Positions 20,134-33,148 of a DNA stretch of 64,000 nucleotides are shown one piece after another. Every line of letters starts with the position of its first letter. Within the stretch, counting starts at the first letter, position 1. Under the pieces are notes generated by a model. The model was not told where the DNA came from and ran no database searches. It saw nothing but the letters and a program-made list of their open reading frames with translations. Source of the DNA: Symsagittifera roscoffensis (Eukaryota; Xenacoelomorpha; Acoela; Convolutidae); NCBI RefSeq assembly GCF_963678635.1, contig NC_087066.1, positions 10,134,723 through 10,198,722 of the forward strand. Reading direction: 5' to 3'. A program made the translations under genes and the position numbers.

Positions 20134-23100
20134 ATGTTTGAAACTTCCTTTACCACAGAAAAATGAACCAAATACATCCTGATAGGCAACTTTACCTGGT
20201 TTTGGTTTAGCTCAAGTAATTTTTTCGTAAAGTAACTAATGCTATGATGCAAGCCGACTATGGATTTTTTTGTGAATATGCTCTGCTTTCTGAATAGTTT
20301 TAGTCTAAGATTTTTAAAAAAGTTTTTTTAATTCTACTTATTTTTCGATTTAAAAAGTATTTTCGTAAAAATTTAATATGAAATAAGCTTCCCTCATGAT
20401 TTAATTTTGTTTTTTAATGCTTTTTTTCATTGATAATTTAATGCTTTTTTCATTGATTTTTTATCAACATAACTGTATCTTTTGTAAATAAATGTTGCTT
20501 TTTTTGACTGAAACTATATTATGCTAGTAATTTTATATGAAATAAGCTTCCTTGATGATTTAGTTTTGTTTTCTCAAGGCTTTTCTCATTGAAATTATGT
20601 TAATAAAAAATGATTCTTGATGTATCAATATTTTTCATCAACATAACTGTAATTTTTGTAAATAAGTGTGTAGATTTATCAAATTACTGCTGCATTCGAA
20701 GCGATATTTTTGAAAAAATCAAACTGCTTGTGAAACCAAGTGTAGCAAATCTGATATTTTGTCTATCGAGGAAGGATATTTTTCCATCACTTTACTCTCG
20801 CATTCACATTATTAATTCTGAAAAGTAAGAAAAGCTTAATAATGCTGTTTAAAAAAGTGTGTTTTACATTTCAAAAATGATTTTGATAAAGCCAAATTTT
20901 ATAGCGCTCGGATGAAATTGTATGATATTTTTAATCAATTTGAGTTTTACTAATCAAAACCACCAGCTGACCAAGGGTCAAGAACATTTCAACTTGGTCA
21001 ATATGTAAGAAAAATCAAGTTTTTATGAAGCCCTTATTCGGTCCGGTCATCATGTCCTTTACAAGTGTCATTTTTCCGGGACTTTAATTGAACTTTGAAC
21101 AAAGAAGGCGCGGAAGAAAGGAGATTGTGAGCTACACAATCTAAAAATTGCTCAAAATACACTGCAGGTTAAACCGAAACTGAAATCCTTTGTTATCAAA
21201 ATAAGCAACGTTTTTTAAAAAAAATTACCGAGTTTTAAACAAAAGTTTACAACAAATCCATTCAAAGAAAATATCACAACAAACTCAATTCAAAAAATGA
21301 ATAAAGTAAAAAGATCTATAATCACGCCACCTAATTAGGACTGGTTGTCCCACCAGTTGCTAAGTTTAGTTTTTACACACTTTGTTTTGAAAAACAATTG
21401 AAAACAAATCTGCTATTATTAGGGCGAAGCCTTGATTTTTCCGAGTGCTTATCAACTTTTTTGGAAAAAAGTTCTGTAAAAAGTTTATGAAAGTTTAAAA
21501 AGCCTGAAAAAAACGTAACTGTTGTGAAGTTTTTTCTCAAATGATCCCCCACACGCTGTAGAGAAAAGTATTTCTTCTCCATAGCAAATTGTTATGTATG
21601 TAGTCCAAATAGCATAACTCAGTCTGATTTGGAACGAGTTCTAAGAGGGGTTAAATCTCCGTTTACAAGTGAAAAGAGCGAAACATATCGCGCGTTAATT
21701 GTAATAAATTGGCCAAACGGGCAATCTTTAAACCCCCATGAATTAAACGAAAATTGATTACAGTTGACCTACTTTTCGTAAGTTTGTGCTCAGAACAACA
21801 ATTTTTTTTGAGTGATAAATTGCGTCAATAAAGTTGAAATTTGTCCTAATTTACTTACCCTCAAACCCCTAACCTTCAACCCCAACCCCGCAACCTACCT
21901 CCATACAGCCCTCCATTGTTTGTTGGGTTGGGATAAAGATAAACATTGAGTTTTTTCACACAAAAACTGTTGAAAGTATGCTGGATAGTGTTTTGCAAAA
22001 ACTATAAAGATATGATGAGATCTAAAAACACATTAGGCTTTGAGAAATATAGGAAAAATTGCGCAATTTGTAGAAAATTTGGAAAAGTTTTAGACGGGTC
22101 TTAATCCAATATAACAAACTATATTGGATTTTATATGAATTATTAATGATTTAAATTCATTGAAAATAAGAGGTTCGATTGGATTATAAACAGTTGTGGG
22201 TGCCCTAAGTGTAATAATAATCGATTACATTAGCAACAAGAAAAGACCTATTGCATGAAAATACCTTAATTTTAATTTTATTCACAAGTTAAATTGAGAA
22301 AGCACGTTGTCTGTTTATAGGAAACAATTGTTGATAAATTAAGCCACTAATTTTTTGCAAATAGTATCAACAGGCTGATGAAAAGTCAAATTGTTTTCTT
22401 CTATCCTATTGTTTTTATTGTTCTTATTTAACAGAAGACGCTCAAATAATTGATATGACCTACAATTTCTATTTTTCCTCCTCCGAGAGATAATCCCATT
22501 TTTTTTTAATTTTCCGACGACTAAAATTAGCTACCTCACTATTTTGCATTGATTGTTATTTTATTTGCTTTGCACCACAAGTCTAAATTATCAACTTTTT
22601 TTGAATTCTGCGCTTAAGTTTTCTTAGTGCAAAATAACATTTTGTCATTAGCAAAACGACACATTTTTTCAATTTTTCATTCAAGAGGAATGTCATTTAT
22701 GTATAGTAGAAACAGTTTAACATAGCTTCAACGGTCCAACTGTTGCCAATCAAATCGAAAGCATCAAGGACAAGTACACTCATTGAGAAAAGCTAATACA
22801 ATGATGCACATGGATCTTTAACATACGATAGTACGGAAAAAATGGGTTCCCCATTTAGACATGAACTGGTCTTCTTTGCAAAGCATCGGCAACAAAATAT
22901 ACCAAATTTTTATTTTGTGAACGAAAAACTTCAACGATTGTACTATAAAAAGTAACCACTCGTTATAGAGTAACAACTCATTAAAAAAAGGCAATTATCA
23001 CGTGATATAAAATACAACTCAAAAATTTAGCAGACAGTTAGACTTCCGGATGAAATGATCAAGTAGATTGTAATTCTAAGACATAATCACACAACACATT

Positions 23101-23428
23101 ATGTTTAGATACTTTTTTGAAAGGTGTTCCCTTAAATTTCAAATAGCTAAATTATTTTCTAGAACGAACAATTTTTACGAAAACTTATTCATTAAATACA
23201 AAATCTTTACGAAACACCACCCCTTCAACTCTTCAGAAGAACGACAAACCACGCGTAGACATCTTTTCAGAACAACACAAGTTTTTGAACGTAAGCTAAT
23301 ACAGTTTTTGGTTTTACTCAAAAAATGAAGATGCTTGTGAATAACCAACACATTTTTTTTAAAACGCAAGAAATCTTTTAAAACACTATAAAATGGTTTC
23401 AATACGATGCCCATACCCAGTAAATTTT
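20134..23428. other. Noncoding part of duplication unit 1
   Basis: This is AT-rich DNA with short open frames (for example 20610-20828 and 21373-21582) that are conserved in unit 2 only because the whole unit is nearly identical. No motif or splice-bounded exon is recognised. Confidence 0.55.
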
Positions 23429-23645
23429 CTAAAACAGATCTGAAATAATCTTTTTCAGATCTAAACTTCAGATCTGAAATAGGTTGTGAAATGCTTAAAT
23501 AACGCTTGGATACTTTAAGGATTGGTCTTTTTCAGATCTAACTTCAGTTCTGAAACTTTTTTTTCTGGATTATTTCAGATCTGGAAAAATCTAGTTCAAA
23601 TCTAATTTCAGATCTGAACTTTTTTTTTGGTTCTTTCATATCTGA
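23429..23645. repeat. CAGATCTG palindrome cluster, copy 1
   Basis: About eight copies of ttcagatctgaa or near variants occur in 215 bp, separated by T-rich spacers. Each is a self-complementary 10-12-mer. The same cluster recurs in unit 2, and a related one lies at 29230-29370. Confidence 0.8.
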
Positions 23646-24004
23646 AAAATCAATTAAATGGACTTAGCAGCGTTATCTCATTGATTTAATATCACTAATT
23701 CATGACTGAAAAAAATTGTACTTCACCGTGCCGATAAATTGATAAAACGTTGATGATTTGTTGCATGAAAAAATAAAAAATTAAGACTGTCAAAACTGAG
23801 TAATCAGATATTCAGCACTATGAAGATCAATGCAAGATCATCGCGGGTAACCATTGTCTTATCAAATTTTCCCATAACAGAATGCTTCTGCTAATTAAGT
23901 TTGTCTGCACTATCCATGTAAGTTTTCTTTTACTCCCTAATTGGTTAAGTTTTATTTGAATCAATTAAATTGTTCTCCTAAGTTGAGGTTTATGATCGTT
24001 TTAG

Positions 24005-24966
24005 GAGGTGAATACAACTTGGAAGGAGATTACAAGTGGATTCATGATCTTGGTGCTCTTGTCATTCGCAAAATTAAAACGAAGATCGAAGAAGCTAACC
24101 AACCGGAGCAGATTGAAAAAGCGGAAGATTTTAATCTTCTTTACTTGTGTATGCTGCCAATTTTAAGATTCAGCGTGAAAAAAGTGGAATCGACGGTTGA
24201 GTTCCTCAAAAAACATGAACTTTTGAGTTCTGAAATGAGACGTATAAACAGAAACAAGACAATTCTTCATGTTATTATGGAGCTGACAATGAGTAACAGC
24301 AAACGCACGCGGTGTTTGGAACTTCTGCTGAAGACAGAGCAATTTCCTCCAGAGTTGCTACTGCACGAACATGCTGGCAAGAACGTATTTCAAACTGCAT
24401 TCTTCAAGCTCAACTTTGAACCAATACGACTAATTCTCAGCCAGAAGCAAAATTGCGAGAAGTTCTTTGAGTTTTTGGGATACTCACGCGATAACTCGGA
24501 TGATGATGGCGATAACTCAAATGCTGATGATGCCATCCGAATCCGAGTTCACGATGAAAACTGTAGGAAATATCTGTACAACGAAAGTCTGCTTTTCAAG
24601 GCATGCAAAACATCAAATGGGCTTGTGACTGTCTCAAGGGTTTTAAACCCCTGCTTAAAGTAGAACTCAGCCGTACATACCCTTCAAACTCTGCCGTAAG
24701 TACCCATCACACGGTATTGGCTCGCCTGCTGGAAACATGCCGAAACGAAGAGCTTAATGATGACTTGCTTAAATCAGTAGAGTTTTCCAATTGATCAGGG
24801 ATTCCCCAACGAAATGCTGTATGGACCGAATATTGTGAATTGTCTAGACATCATCACAAAGAGTATCGAAGACCAGGAGCCGAATTGGCAAGAAGTGTAT
24901 GACTTTCTGATGCAGTCGCCGGAAAGACAGGCAGCTTTGAGCGGTGGCGACGCTCTCATTCAATAG
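24005..24966 (+). pseudogene. Ankyrin-like exon D, copy 2
   Basis: It has the same structure as 18786-19747: acceptor cgttttag, GGEYNLEGDYKWIHDLG start, ankyrin-like repeats, acidic stretch and SGGDALIQ tail ending at TAG 24964-24966. The same two frame changes occur near 24640 and 24787. About eleven residues differ from copy 1, all in the first 140 residues, and several alter charge (E/K, K/E, R/S, A/E, K/T, P/R, L/Q). The remainder is identical. The GA start phase matches the one-base overhang left by the exon C donors at 3729 and 54386. Confidence 0.65.
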
Positions 24967-25202
24967 TTCAGCCAACCGCTGTGAAAAACATCCTAAGTAT
25001 TATTTAAACAAGATTCAACCAATCAATTTGTCCAAACAAGCAACCCATTTTTCCAATCAAGCAATCAATTGCAAAGCCTTGACAAGCTCAATCTCCACAT
25101 CGTGAACCAGTAACAAAGAACCTTTCTCAAAAATATGTCTGCACTTTAACTGTTTATAAACTTGCAGAGAAACCTCGGATAATTAACCAAACCGATTCAT
25201 TA

Positions 25203-25350
25203 CGGGGCCAAACTGGACATTTTGTGCATTGTAAGCTGATTCCGCAACGAGGACGCTCCTTTTGTTTTTCTTTTGTTCTTTTATTCTCTTCGATCGTTCC
25301 GACAAAATTTTAACATGTTCAAAGACTATCCAGTGCACAGTTTGGCCTCG
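25203..25350 (+). mobile_element. MITE copy duplicated in unit 2
   Basis: It corresponds to 19984-20131 and was carried along by the segmental duplication rather than by a separate insertion. Confidence 0.8.
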
Positions 25351-25352
25351 TA

Positions 25353-28300
25353 ATGTTTGAAACTTCCTTTACCACAGAAAAATGAACCAAATACATCCTG
25401 ATAGGCAACTTTACCTGGTTTTGGTTTAGCTCAAGTAATTTTTTCGTAAAGTAATTAATGCTATGATGCAAGCCGACTATGGATTTTTTGTGAATATGCT
25501 CTGCTTTCTGAATAGTTTTAGTCTAAGATTTTTAAAAAAGTTTTTTTAATTCTACTTATTTTTCGATTTAAAAAGTATTTTCGTAAAAATTTAATATGAA
25601 ATAAGCTTCCCTCATGATTTAATTTTGTTTTTTAATGCTTTTTTTCATTGATAATTTAATGCTTTTTTCATTGATTTTTTATCAACATAACTGTATCTTT
25701 TGTAAATAAATGTTGCTTTTTTTGACTGAAACTATATTATGCTAGTAATTTTATATGAAATAAGCTTCCTTGATGATTTAGTTTTGTTTTCTCAAGGCTT
25801 TTCTCATTGAAATTATGTTAATAAAAAATGATTCTTGATGTATCAATATTTTTCATCAACATAACTGTAATTTTTGTAAATAAGTGTGTAGATTTATCAA
25901 ATTACTGCTGCATTCGAAGCGATATTTTTGAAAAAATCAAACTGCTTGTGAAACCAAGTGTAGCAAATCTGATATTTTGTCTATCGAGGAAGGATATTTT
26001 TCCATCACTTTACTCTCGCATTCACATTATTAATTCTGAAAAGTAAGAAAAGCTTAATAATGCTGTTTAAAAAAGTGTGTTTTACATTTCAAAAATGATT
26101 TTGATAAAGCCAAATTTTATAGCGCTCGGATGAAATTGTATGATATTTTTAATCAATTTGAGTTTTACTAATCAAAACCACCAGCTGACCAAGGGTCAAG
26201 AACATTTCAACTTGGTCAATATGTAAGAAAAATCAAGTTTTTATGAAGCCCTTATTCGGTCCGGTCATCATGTCCTTTACAAGTGTCATTTTTCCGGGAC
26301 TTTAATTGAACTTTGAACAAAGAAGGCGCGGAAGAAAGGAGATTGTGAGCTACACAATCTAAAAATTGCTCAAAATACACTGCAGGTTAAACCGAAACTG
26401 AAATCCTTTGTTATCAAAATAAGCAACGTTTTTTAAAAAAAATTACCGAGTTTTAAACAAAAGTTTACAACAAATCCATTCAAAGAAAATATCACAACAA
26501 ACTCAATTCAAAAAATGAATAAAGTAAAAAGATCTATAATCACGCCACCTAATTAGGACTGGTTGTCCCACCAGTTGCTAAGTTTAGTTTTTACACACTT
26601 TGTTTTGAAAAACAATTGAAAACAAATCTGCTATTATTAGGGCGAAGCCTTGATTTTTCCGAGTGCTTATCAACTTTTTTGGAAAAAAGTTCTGTAAAAA
26701 GTTTATGAAAGTTTAAAAAACCTGAAAAAAACGTAACTGTTGTGAAGTTTTTTCTCAAATGATCCCCCACACGCTGTAGAGAAAAGTATTTCTTCTCCAT
26801 AGCAAATTGTTATGTATGTAGTCCAAATAGCATAACTCAGTCTGATTTGGAACGAGTTCTAAGAGGGGTTAAATCTCCGTTTACAAGTGAAAAGAGCGAA
26901 ACATATCGCGCGTTAATTGTAATAAATTGGCCAAACGGGCAATCTTTAAACCCCCATGAATTAAACGAAAATTGATTACAGTTGACCTACTTTTCGTAAG
27001 TTTGTGCTCAGAACAACAATTTTTTTTGAGTGATAAATTGCGTCAATAAAGTTGAAATTTGTCCTAATTTACTTACCCTCAAACCCCTAACCTTCAACCC
27101 CAACCCCGCAACCTACCTCCATACAGCCCTCCATTGTTTGTTGGGTTGGGATAAAGATAAACATTGAGTTTTTTCACACAAAAACTGTTGAAAGTATGCT
27201 GGATAGTGTTTTGCAAAAACTATAAAGATATGATGAGATCTAAAAACACATTAGGCTTTGAGAAATATAGGAAAAATTGCGCAATTTGTAGAAAATTTGG
27301 AAAAGTTTTAGACGGGTCTTAATCCAATATAACAAACTATATTGGATTTTATATGAATTATTAATGATTTAAATTCATTGAAAATAAGAGGTTCGATTGG
27401 ATTATAAACAGTTGTGGGTGCCCTAAGTGTAATAATAATCGATTACATTAGCAACAAGAAAAGACCTATTGCATGAAAATACCTTAATTTTAATTTTATT
27501 CACAAGTTAAATTGAGAAAGCACGTTGTCTGTTTATAGGAAACAATTGTTGATAAATTAAGCCACTAATTTTTTGCAAATAGTATCAACAGGCTGATGAA
27601 AAGTCAAATTGTTTTCTTCTATCCTATTGTTTTTATTGTTCTTATTTAACAGAAGACGCTCAAATAATTGATATGACCTACAATTTCTATTTTTCCTCCT
27701 CCGAGAGATAATCCCTTTTTTTTTAATTTTCCGACGACTAAAATTTGCTACCTCACTATTTTGCATTGATTGTTATTTTATTTGCTTTGCACCACAAGTC
27801 TAAATTATCAACTTTTTTTGAATTCTGCGCTTAAGTTTTCTTAGTGCAAAATAACATTTTGTCATTAGCAAAACGACACATTTTTTCAATTTTTCATTCA
27901 AGAGGAATGTCATTTATGTATAGTAGAAACAGTTTAACATAGCTTCAACGGTCCAACTGTTGCCAATCAAATCAAAAGCATCAAGGACAAGTACACTCAT
28001 TGAGAAAAGCTAATACAATGATGCACATGGATCTTTAACATACGATAGTACGGAAAAAATGGGTTCCCCATTTAGACATGAACTGGTCTTCTTTGCAAAG
28101 CATCGGCAACAAAATATACCAAATTTTTATTTTGTGAACGAAAAACTTCAACGATTGTACTATAAAAAGTAACCACTCGTTATAGAGTAACAACTCATTA
28201 AAAAAAGGCAATTATCACGTGATATAAAATACAACTCAAAAATTTATCAGACAGTTAGACTTCCGGATGAAATGATCAAGTAGATTGTAATTCTAAGACA

Positions 28301-28645
28301 TAATCACACAACACATTATGTTTAGATACTTTTTTGAAAGGTGTTCCCTTAAATTTCAAATAGCTAAATTATTTTCTAGAACGAACAATTTTTACGAAAA
28401 TTTATTCATTAAATACAAAATCTTTACGAAACACCACCCCTTCAACTCTTCAGAAGAACGACAAACCACGCGTAGACATCTTTTCAGAACAACACAAGTT
28501 TTTGAACGTAAGCTAATACAGTTTTTGGTTTTACTCAAAAAATGAAGATGCTTGTGAATAACCAACACATTTTTTTTAAAACGCAAGAAATCTTTTAAAA
28601 CACTATAAAATGGTTTCAATACGATGCCCATACCCAGTAAATTTT
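25353..28645. other. Noncoding part of duplication unit 2
   Basis: It is nearly identical to 20134-23428. No gene is recognised. Confidence 0.55.
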
Positions 28646-28866
28646 CTAAAACAGATCTGAAATAATCTTTTTCAGATCTAAACTTCAGATCTGAAATAGG
28701 TTGTGAAATGCTTAAATAACGCTTGGATACTTTAAGGATTGGTCTTTTTCAGATCTAACTTCAGTTCTGAAACTTTTTTTTCTGGATTATTTCAGATCTG
28801 GAAAAATCTAGTTCAAATCTAATTTTAGATCTGAACTTTTTTTTTGGTTCTTTCATATCTGAAAAA
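28646..28866. repeat. CAGATCTG palindrome cluster, copy 2
   Basis: It corresponds to 23429-23645, with one of the palindromes changed by a C to T. Confidence 0.8.
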
Positions 28867-28880
28867 TCAATTAAATGGAC

Positions 28881-29908
28881 TCAATTTTTGCTATTTTTGA
28901 TTTTTGTTAGCTTCTGCTAGTTACTAGCAGGTGCTCAGCAAAGTCTGAGTTGGAGACTGACAAAGTATGTTTCACCAAGCATCAGATAAACACATTTGAA
29001 ACGCATAAGTAGTGCATGAAAATCAAAAACAGTACAGGTCTTCTAACAGTTTTTGAAAATTTTTTTAACACAGTTGAACAAGAAATTTAGTTCGAAAGTA
29101 AACTATTTGTGAAAACCTTCGGAAGTTTTTCTGACCACTAGTCAACCTGAAAATAATTGTGTATTGCAGAAACATCAAAATTTAAAGGTCCATGTTTTGC
29201 TCAAAATGCATAAATTATAATTTAACAAAGGATTTCTCAGATCTGATTTAAGATCTGAAATTTTGTTTTTCAAGGTTATTTCAAATCTGAAATTTTCCAT
29301 TTCAAATCCAAACTTCAGATGTGAAGTTTGTAAGTTCTTATCAAGATCTGAAATGAAGAATTTGAGATCTGAGAATCAATTATGTAAAAAAAATCAGCTC
29401 TTGCACAGAAAATCTTTTGGGTAACGAGCGAGAATTTCATATCTAAATTACCTTCAAAGCCTTGAAAAACATTATTGCAACATAAACAAAAAGATCTAAA
29501 AATTGATGTGAATTGTGATATGAATGTTTTGAGTTTACGTTAGTGAAACTACAGACGAATATTAGGAGAAATGAAGCAAGCGAGATATTAAGCAGGAGAT
29601 TTAGCAATTGAGTTTTTTTTATCAATGGCAAAGCCATGAATAATAAGTTATCAAAAACAATGAACCTATGCATCTAAAATGGCCTTTGAATTAGCATGAA
29701 TAAGGCAATGTAATTTTGATCAATAGTGCTCCACTTGTCTTTCTTTTGTCTCTACTCAGCTTTTGATTCGCTTTTTGAAAGTCTTATCTATTCTGACGGA
29801 CTAAAACTCTACACCTAAATTTCGCGACACCGGGAAATCGTTTTGAAAGTGTTTCATTTCAGCTCATGTTGTCTGTTTCCTTTCAAGCTTAAAATTCACA
29901 AAATATAA
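28881..29908. other. No gene; third CAGATCTG-like cluster at 29230-29370
   Basis: This is AT-rich flank beyond the duplication. The cluster at 29230-29370 has five or six variants of agatctgaa, more diverged than in the duplicated units, so the source cluster may extend beyond the duplication. Confidence 0.55.
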
Positions 29909-30722
29909 AGTTTGGCCTCGCAATGATTTATATTATTAGCGTTATCAAAACCACCTGTGATGAATGTCCTACAAAAATTTTCCCTATTTTAGAACTTTCT
30001 CATCAGAAAAATTCTAAGATGGCAAAATTTTCCCAAAAAAAATCTATAAAAAAACCCTTTCAAAAAATTTCTACAGCATAATAACAGGTAAAAATCAGTT
30101 TAAAAATTTTTTTTTCAAGTTTAGGCATATAAAAGTTTTCAAATAGTGGCTATAAAGTATATTTTAGTATTTGTTACTAAATCTCCTAGCTATACGTAAT
30201 TAGCGGTTGAAAATTAACTTTAGAGATAATAGCAAATAATTTTTGACGAATAATAACATAAATCTTTGGTTGTATTGTAAGTGGGGTTAAGGAAAATACC
30301 GACAAAGATTCTAGAAAGTTTGGCCTCGCAATGATTTGTATTATTAGCGTTATCAAAACCACCTGTGATGAATGTCCTACAAAAATTTTCCCTATTTTAG
30401 AACTTTCTCATCAGAAAAATTCTAAGATGGCAAAATTTTCCCAAAAAAAATCTATAAAAAAACCCTTTCAAAAAATGTTTACAGCATAATAACAGGTAAA
30501 AATCAGTTTAAATTTTTTTTTTCAAGTTTAGGCATATAAAAGTTTTCAAATAGTGGCTATAAAGTATGTTTTAGTATTTGTTACTAAATCTCCTAGCTAT
30601 ACGTAATTAGCGGTTGAAAATTAACTTTAGAGATAATAGCAAATAATTTTTGACGAATAATAACATAAATCTTTGGTTGTATTGTAAGTGGCGTTGAAAA
30701 TACCGACAAAGATTCTAGAAAT
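29909..30722 (+). repeat. Two tandem 407-bp repeats
   Basis: Units 29909-30316 and 30317-30722 are almost identical. Each begins gtttggcctcgcaatg, which is the right end of the TA-flanked MITE family, so a MITE end marks the duplication boundary. No coding sequence is seen. Confidence 0.9.
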
Positions 30723-33148
30723 CACCAAAAAACTAACTCTGTAACATTGATGGGGCTTTCGGTAATTTATTGTAGCACAACGCGATTCTTGGGCTACGCG
30801 TTTTCGTTATTGTACTTCCGACTTCTGAGAATTTTGAAGCTGGTTTTAAGAAATATTTGTGACCGCTCGTTTATCATAAAGTTTTATATCAAAAAAATGT
30901 ATCGATTAGCATAATTTTGACAAAATTAGTTCTCAGAAAAAGACAACACGAATAATCCGTTCTATTTGAAACTTGCGTTTCTGAGAAGGAGAAAAAAGAA
31001 ATTAAGCAGACAAGCAAATGAATTTTTGAAAACAAGATATCCCCCTTCAAATCAGATTAGGGGGATGTTAACTAGATTAACTTTAGCTCTGAGTTTGAAT
31101 CGTGGGATGGGGTTGTTTTATAAAATTTTAACTTGAACCAAGTTTTGTATCTTATAAACTGATCAGCACATTTTGATCCATTGAAGGACTTAGAAAAAGG
31201 ATACACGCCTCCCCATATGACCCCTCCCTTGGAGTTGACCCCATAGCCGCACAAAAAATCCTACTTGTACTATTTTGTGACCAAAATTTTTGCAGATCGA
31301 TCCTTTAATTGGAAAACATATTTGACAGAGTTGCGTTGTTAAAAGATTCATGCATACGGGTACAGTTACCAAGACCCAACAGAGGCGAATTAGGTAACAA
31401 GAGCCTGATGGTTTTATTATTATTCAATGTTTCAATTTTGTCTTCCGATTTTTAAGCTAGTAGATACGAGTCTCAGTAATAGATTTTTTTGCTAGTCGAG
31501 TTTTATGCGAGTCGATACATTACCGAAATTTTTCAGAAAAACAAACAAAAGATTTTTGAAAAATTCCTATCTTACAACTTTCCTGTGAGAAATTTCACTA
31601 TCATACAATTTTATCTTAAGAAAAAGTTCCTATCTTGTAATATTCTTAGGGCCTAATTTTGTTATAAATTGAAGGTTCCTATGAAAAAGCTCTAAGTTAG
31701 CGACTTTGGTCAACCAGGGCATAATCGTAGAAACCATAAGGAAGCTAAATGGACTTCAACCTGAACTTTTGCAAAAAAGATCTGAGGCGAAGGAAATTTG
31801 ACAAATAGAAAATTTAACTTCTTTTTCTATGTCATAAAAATCGATTCCCTAAAAAATTTATGGATTATTTAGGCTTGATATTTTTTAACTCAACATTTTT
31901 GTCCTTATGAACAGTGAAAGAAAAACGTTCTCAATTAATTTTTTTCATTTACTAATGGTTTTTGGGATAAAAACTTTGAGTCGATTTGATGTTTTTTTTC
32001 AATACGACAAAAAAACGTAGCATAGTATTGTTGCAGAAAAAAGTACTGCTGCGATAGGTAAATTTACGTTTCTATGAGATAACAACCCAATCCCATCCCG
32101 TTATATAAAGTGCGTGAAAATTCACAGACCTTAGACCATTTGCTTAAGCATTTTTCCCAAAAAAGTTATCTTTTCGAAACCCAACAACAAAAACTCTGAA
32201 CGAGTTTCATATTGATATCACATTTTGACAGCTACGAGCTTTTTTTGATGTATCAAAAGAACTCAATTTGTGTCCAATAAAAAGTGTTGATTCAATTGAT
32301 GGAAACTTCTAGTAATGAGCATAATTGCATGTGAGGGCTATAAAAATTTCTGAGCGTAAAATTTCAAAAAGCCAAGAGTATCAATCTTTCCTTTAATTTT
32401 CAGAGTAATTCTGAATAAAAAGAGGCAAATTATTAAGTTTTGTACTTTGTTATAGATGCACCAAAACAGTTTCATGTGAATCATATTAGTTTCACCTCCG
32501 ATGATTTATTTATAATTCTGGGGGTTTGAAAATTGCCAAATTTACCATGTTCTGGACTGAATTATGCGCTCCTTGAGGAGTTTATTCATATTGCTGAGAG
32601 CGTAGCGCAAATTATTTATGCGTGGCGAATTATTCTGCACAACAAAATCGTTCCAAATCGAATTGAGGCTAACTAATTGGTAGAACTTATTTCGTACGAC
32701 CCAAAATTAACACATTGTTATTGTCCAAAGTGCTTAGGTTTTCAAATTTTTTTCCGAAAAACTATTCGATATAATTTAAGGGTAGTCGGAACATTCAGGG
32801 CTTTGCATTAGAACGGAGGTTCCGCATTTCATGAAAACTTAGGCTCAAACACACTCGGTCCATTAACCGGGTTGACCAAAAAAGCTAGTCATATAAACAT
32901 AAATAAAAAATAACAATAAAATCGTTGAGAAGAAAAAAGTAGAATGAAGTGATAAAAACTCCCAACATCTACGTGCCTGTTAAACTTAGTCGGGCATAAA
33001 AATTTTCTGGACACATCTGAAAATTTTTTAGAATCAGACTTGGCAAACATAACAATAATTTTCTTGACGAACAACCAACAGGGATAGTGGAATATTTATT
33101 CTTAAATAACACACATCAGAGTTTTTGAATTACTAGAAGACGTTGTGA
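30723..33148. other. AT-rich, no gene seen
   Basis: I see no gene and no clear repeat. A 'gtcaaccaggg' at 31700 and an 'accgggttgacc' at 32870 resemble the ends of the CCCGGGTTGA elements, but they point away from each other and have no partner. Confidence 0.5.

Larger units (their letters stand above)
18433..23663 (+). repeat. Tandem segmental duplication, unit 1
   Basis: This 5.23-kb unit is followed directly by unit 2 (23662-28880). The unit begins acttagcagcg and ends aaatggac. The copies share the ankyrin exon, a MITE and a CAGATCTG palindrome cluster. The first 770 bp differ by several percent and by small indels, while the rest differs at only about ten sites. Confidence 0.95.
23662..28880 (+). 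repeat. Tandem segmental duplication, unit 2
   Basis: This is the direct copy of 18433-23663. The end breakpoint lies at aaatggac|tcaattt (28880). The junction between the units shows 1-3 bp of shared sequence (gac/act), as expected from unequal exchange or microhomology joining. Confidence 0.95.

Noticed and set aside
20610-21582. Small frames conserved between the duplication units
   Set aside because: The whole 4.4-kb block is nearly identical between the units, so conservation of the frames says nothing about coding.
32868-33075. Another CCCGGGTTGA element
   Set aside because: Only one end-like sequence (accgggttgacc) is present, and no inverted partner was found nearby.
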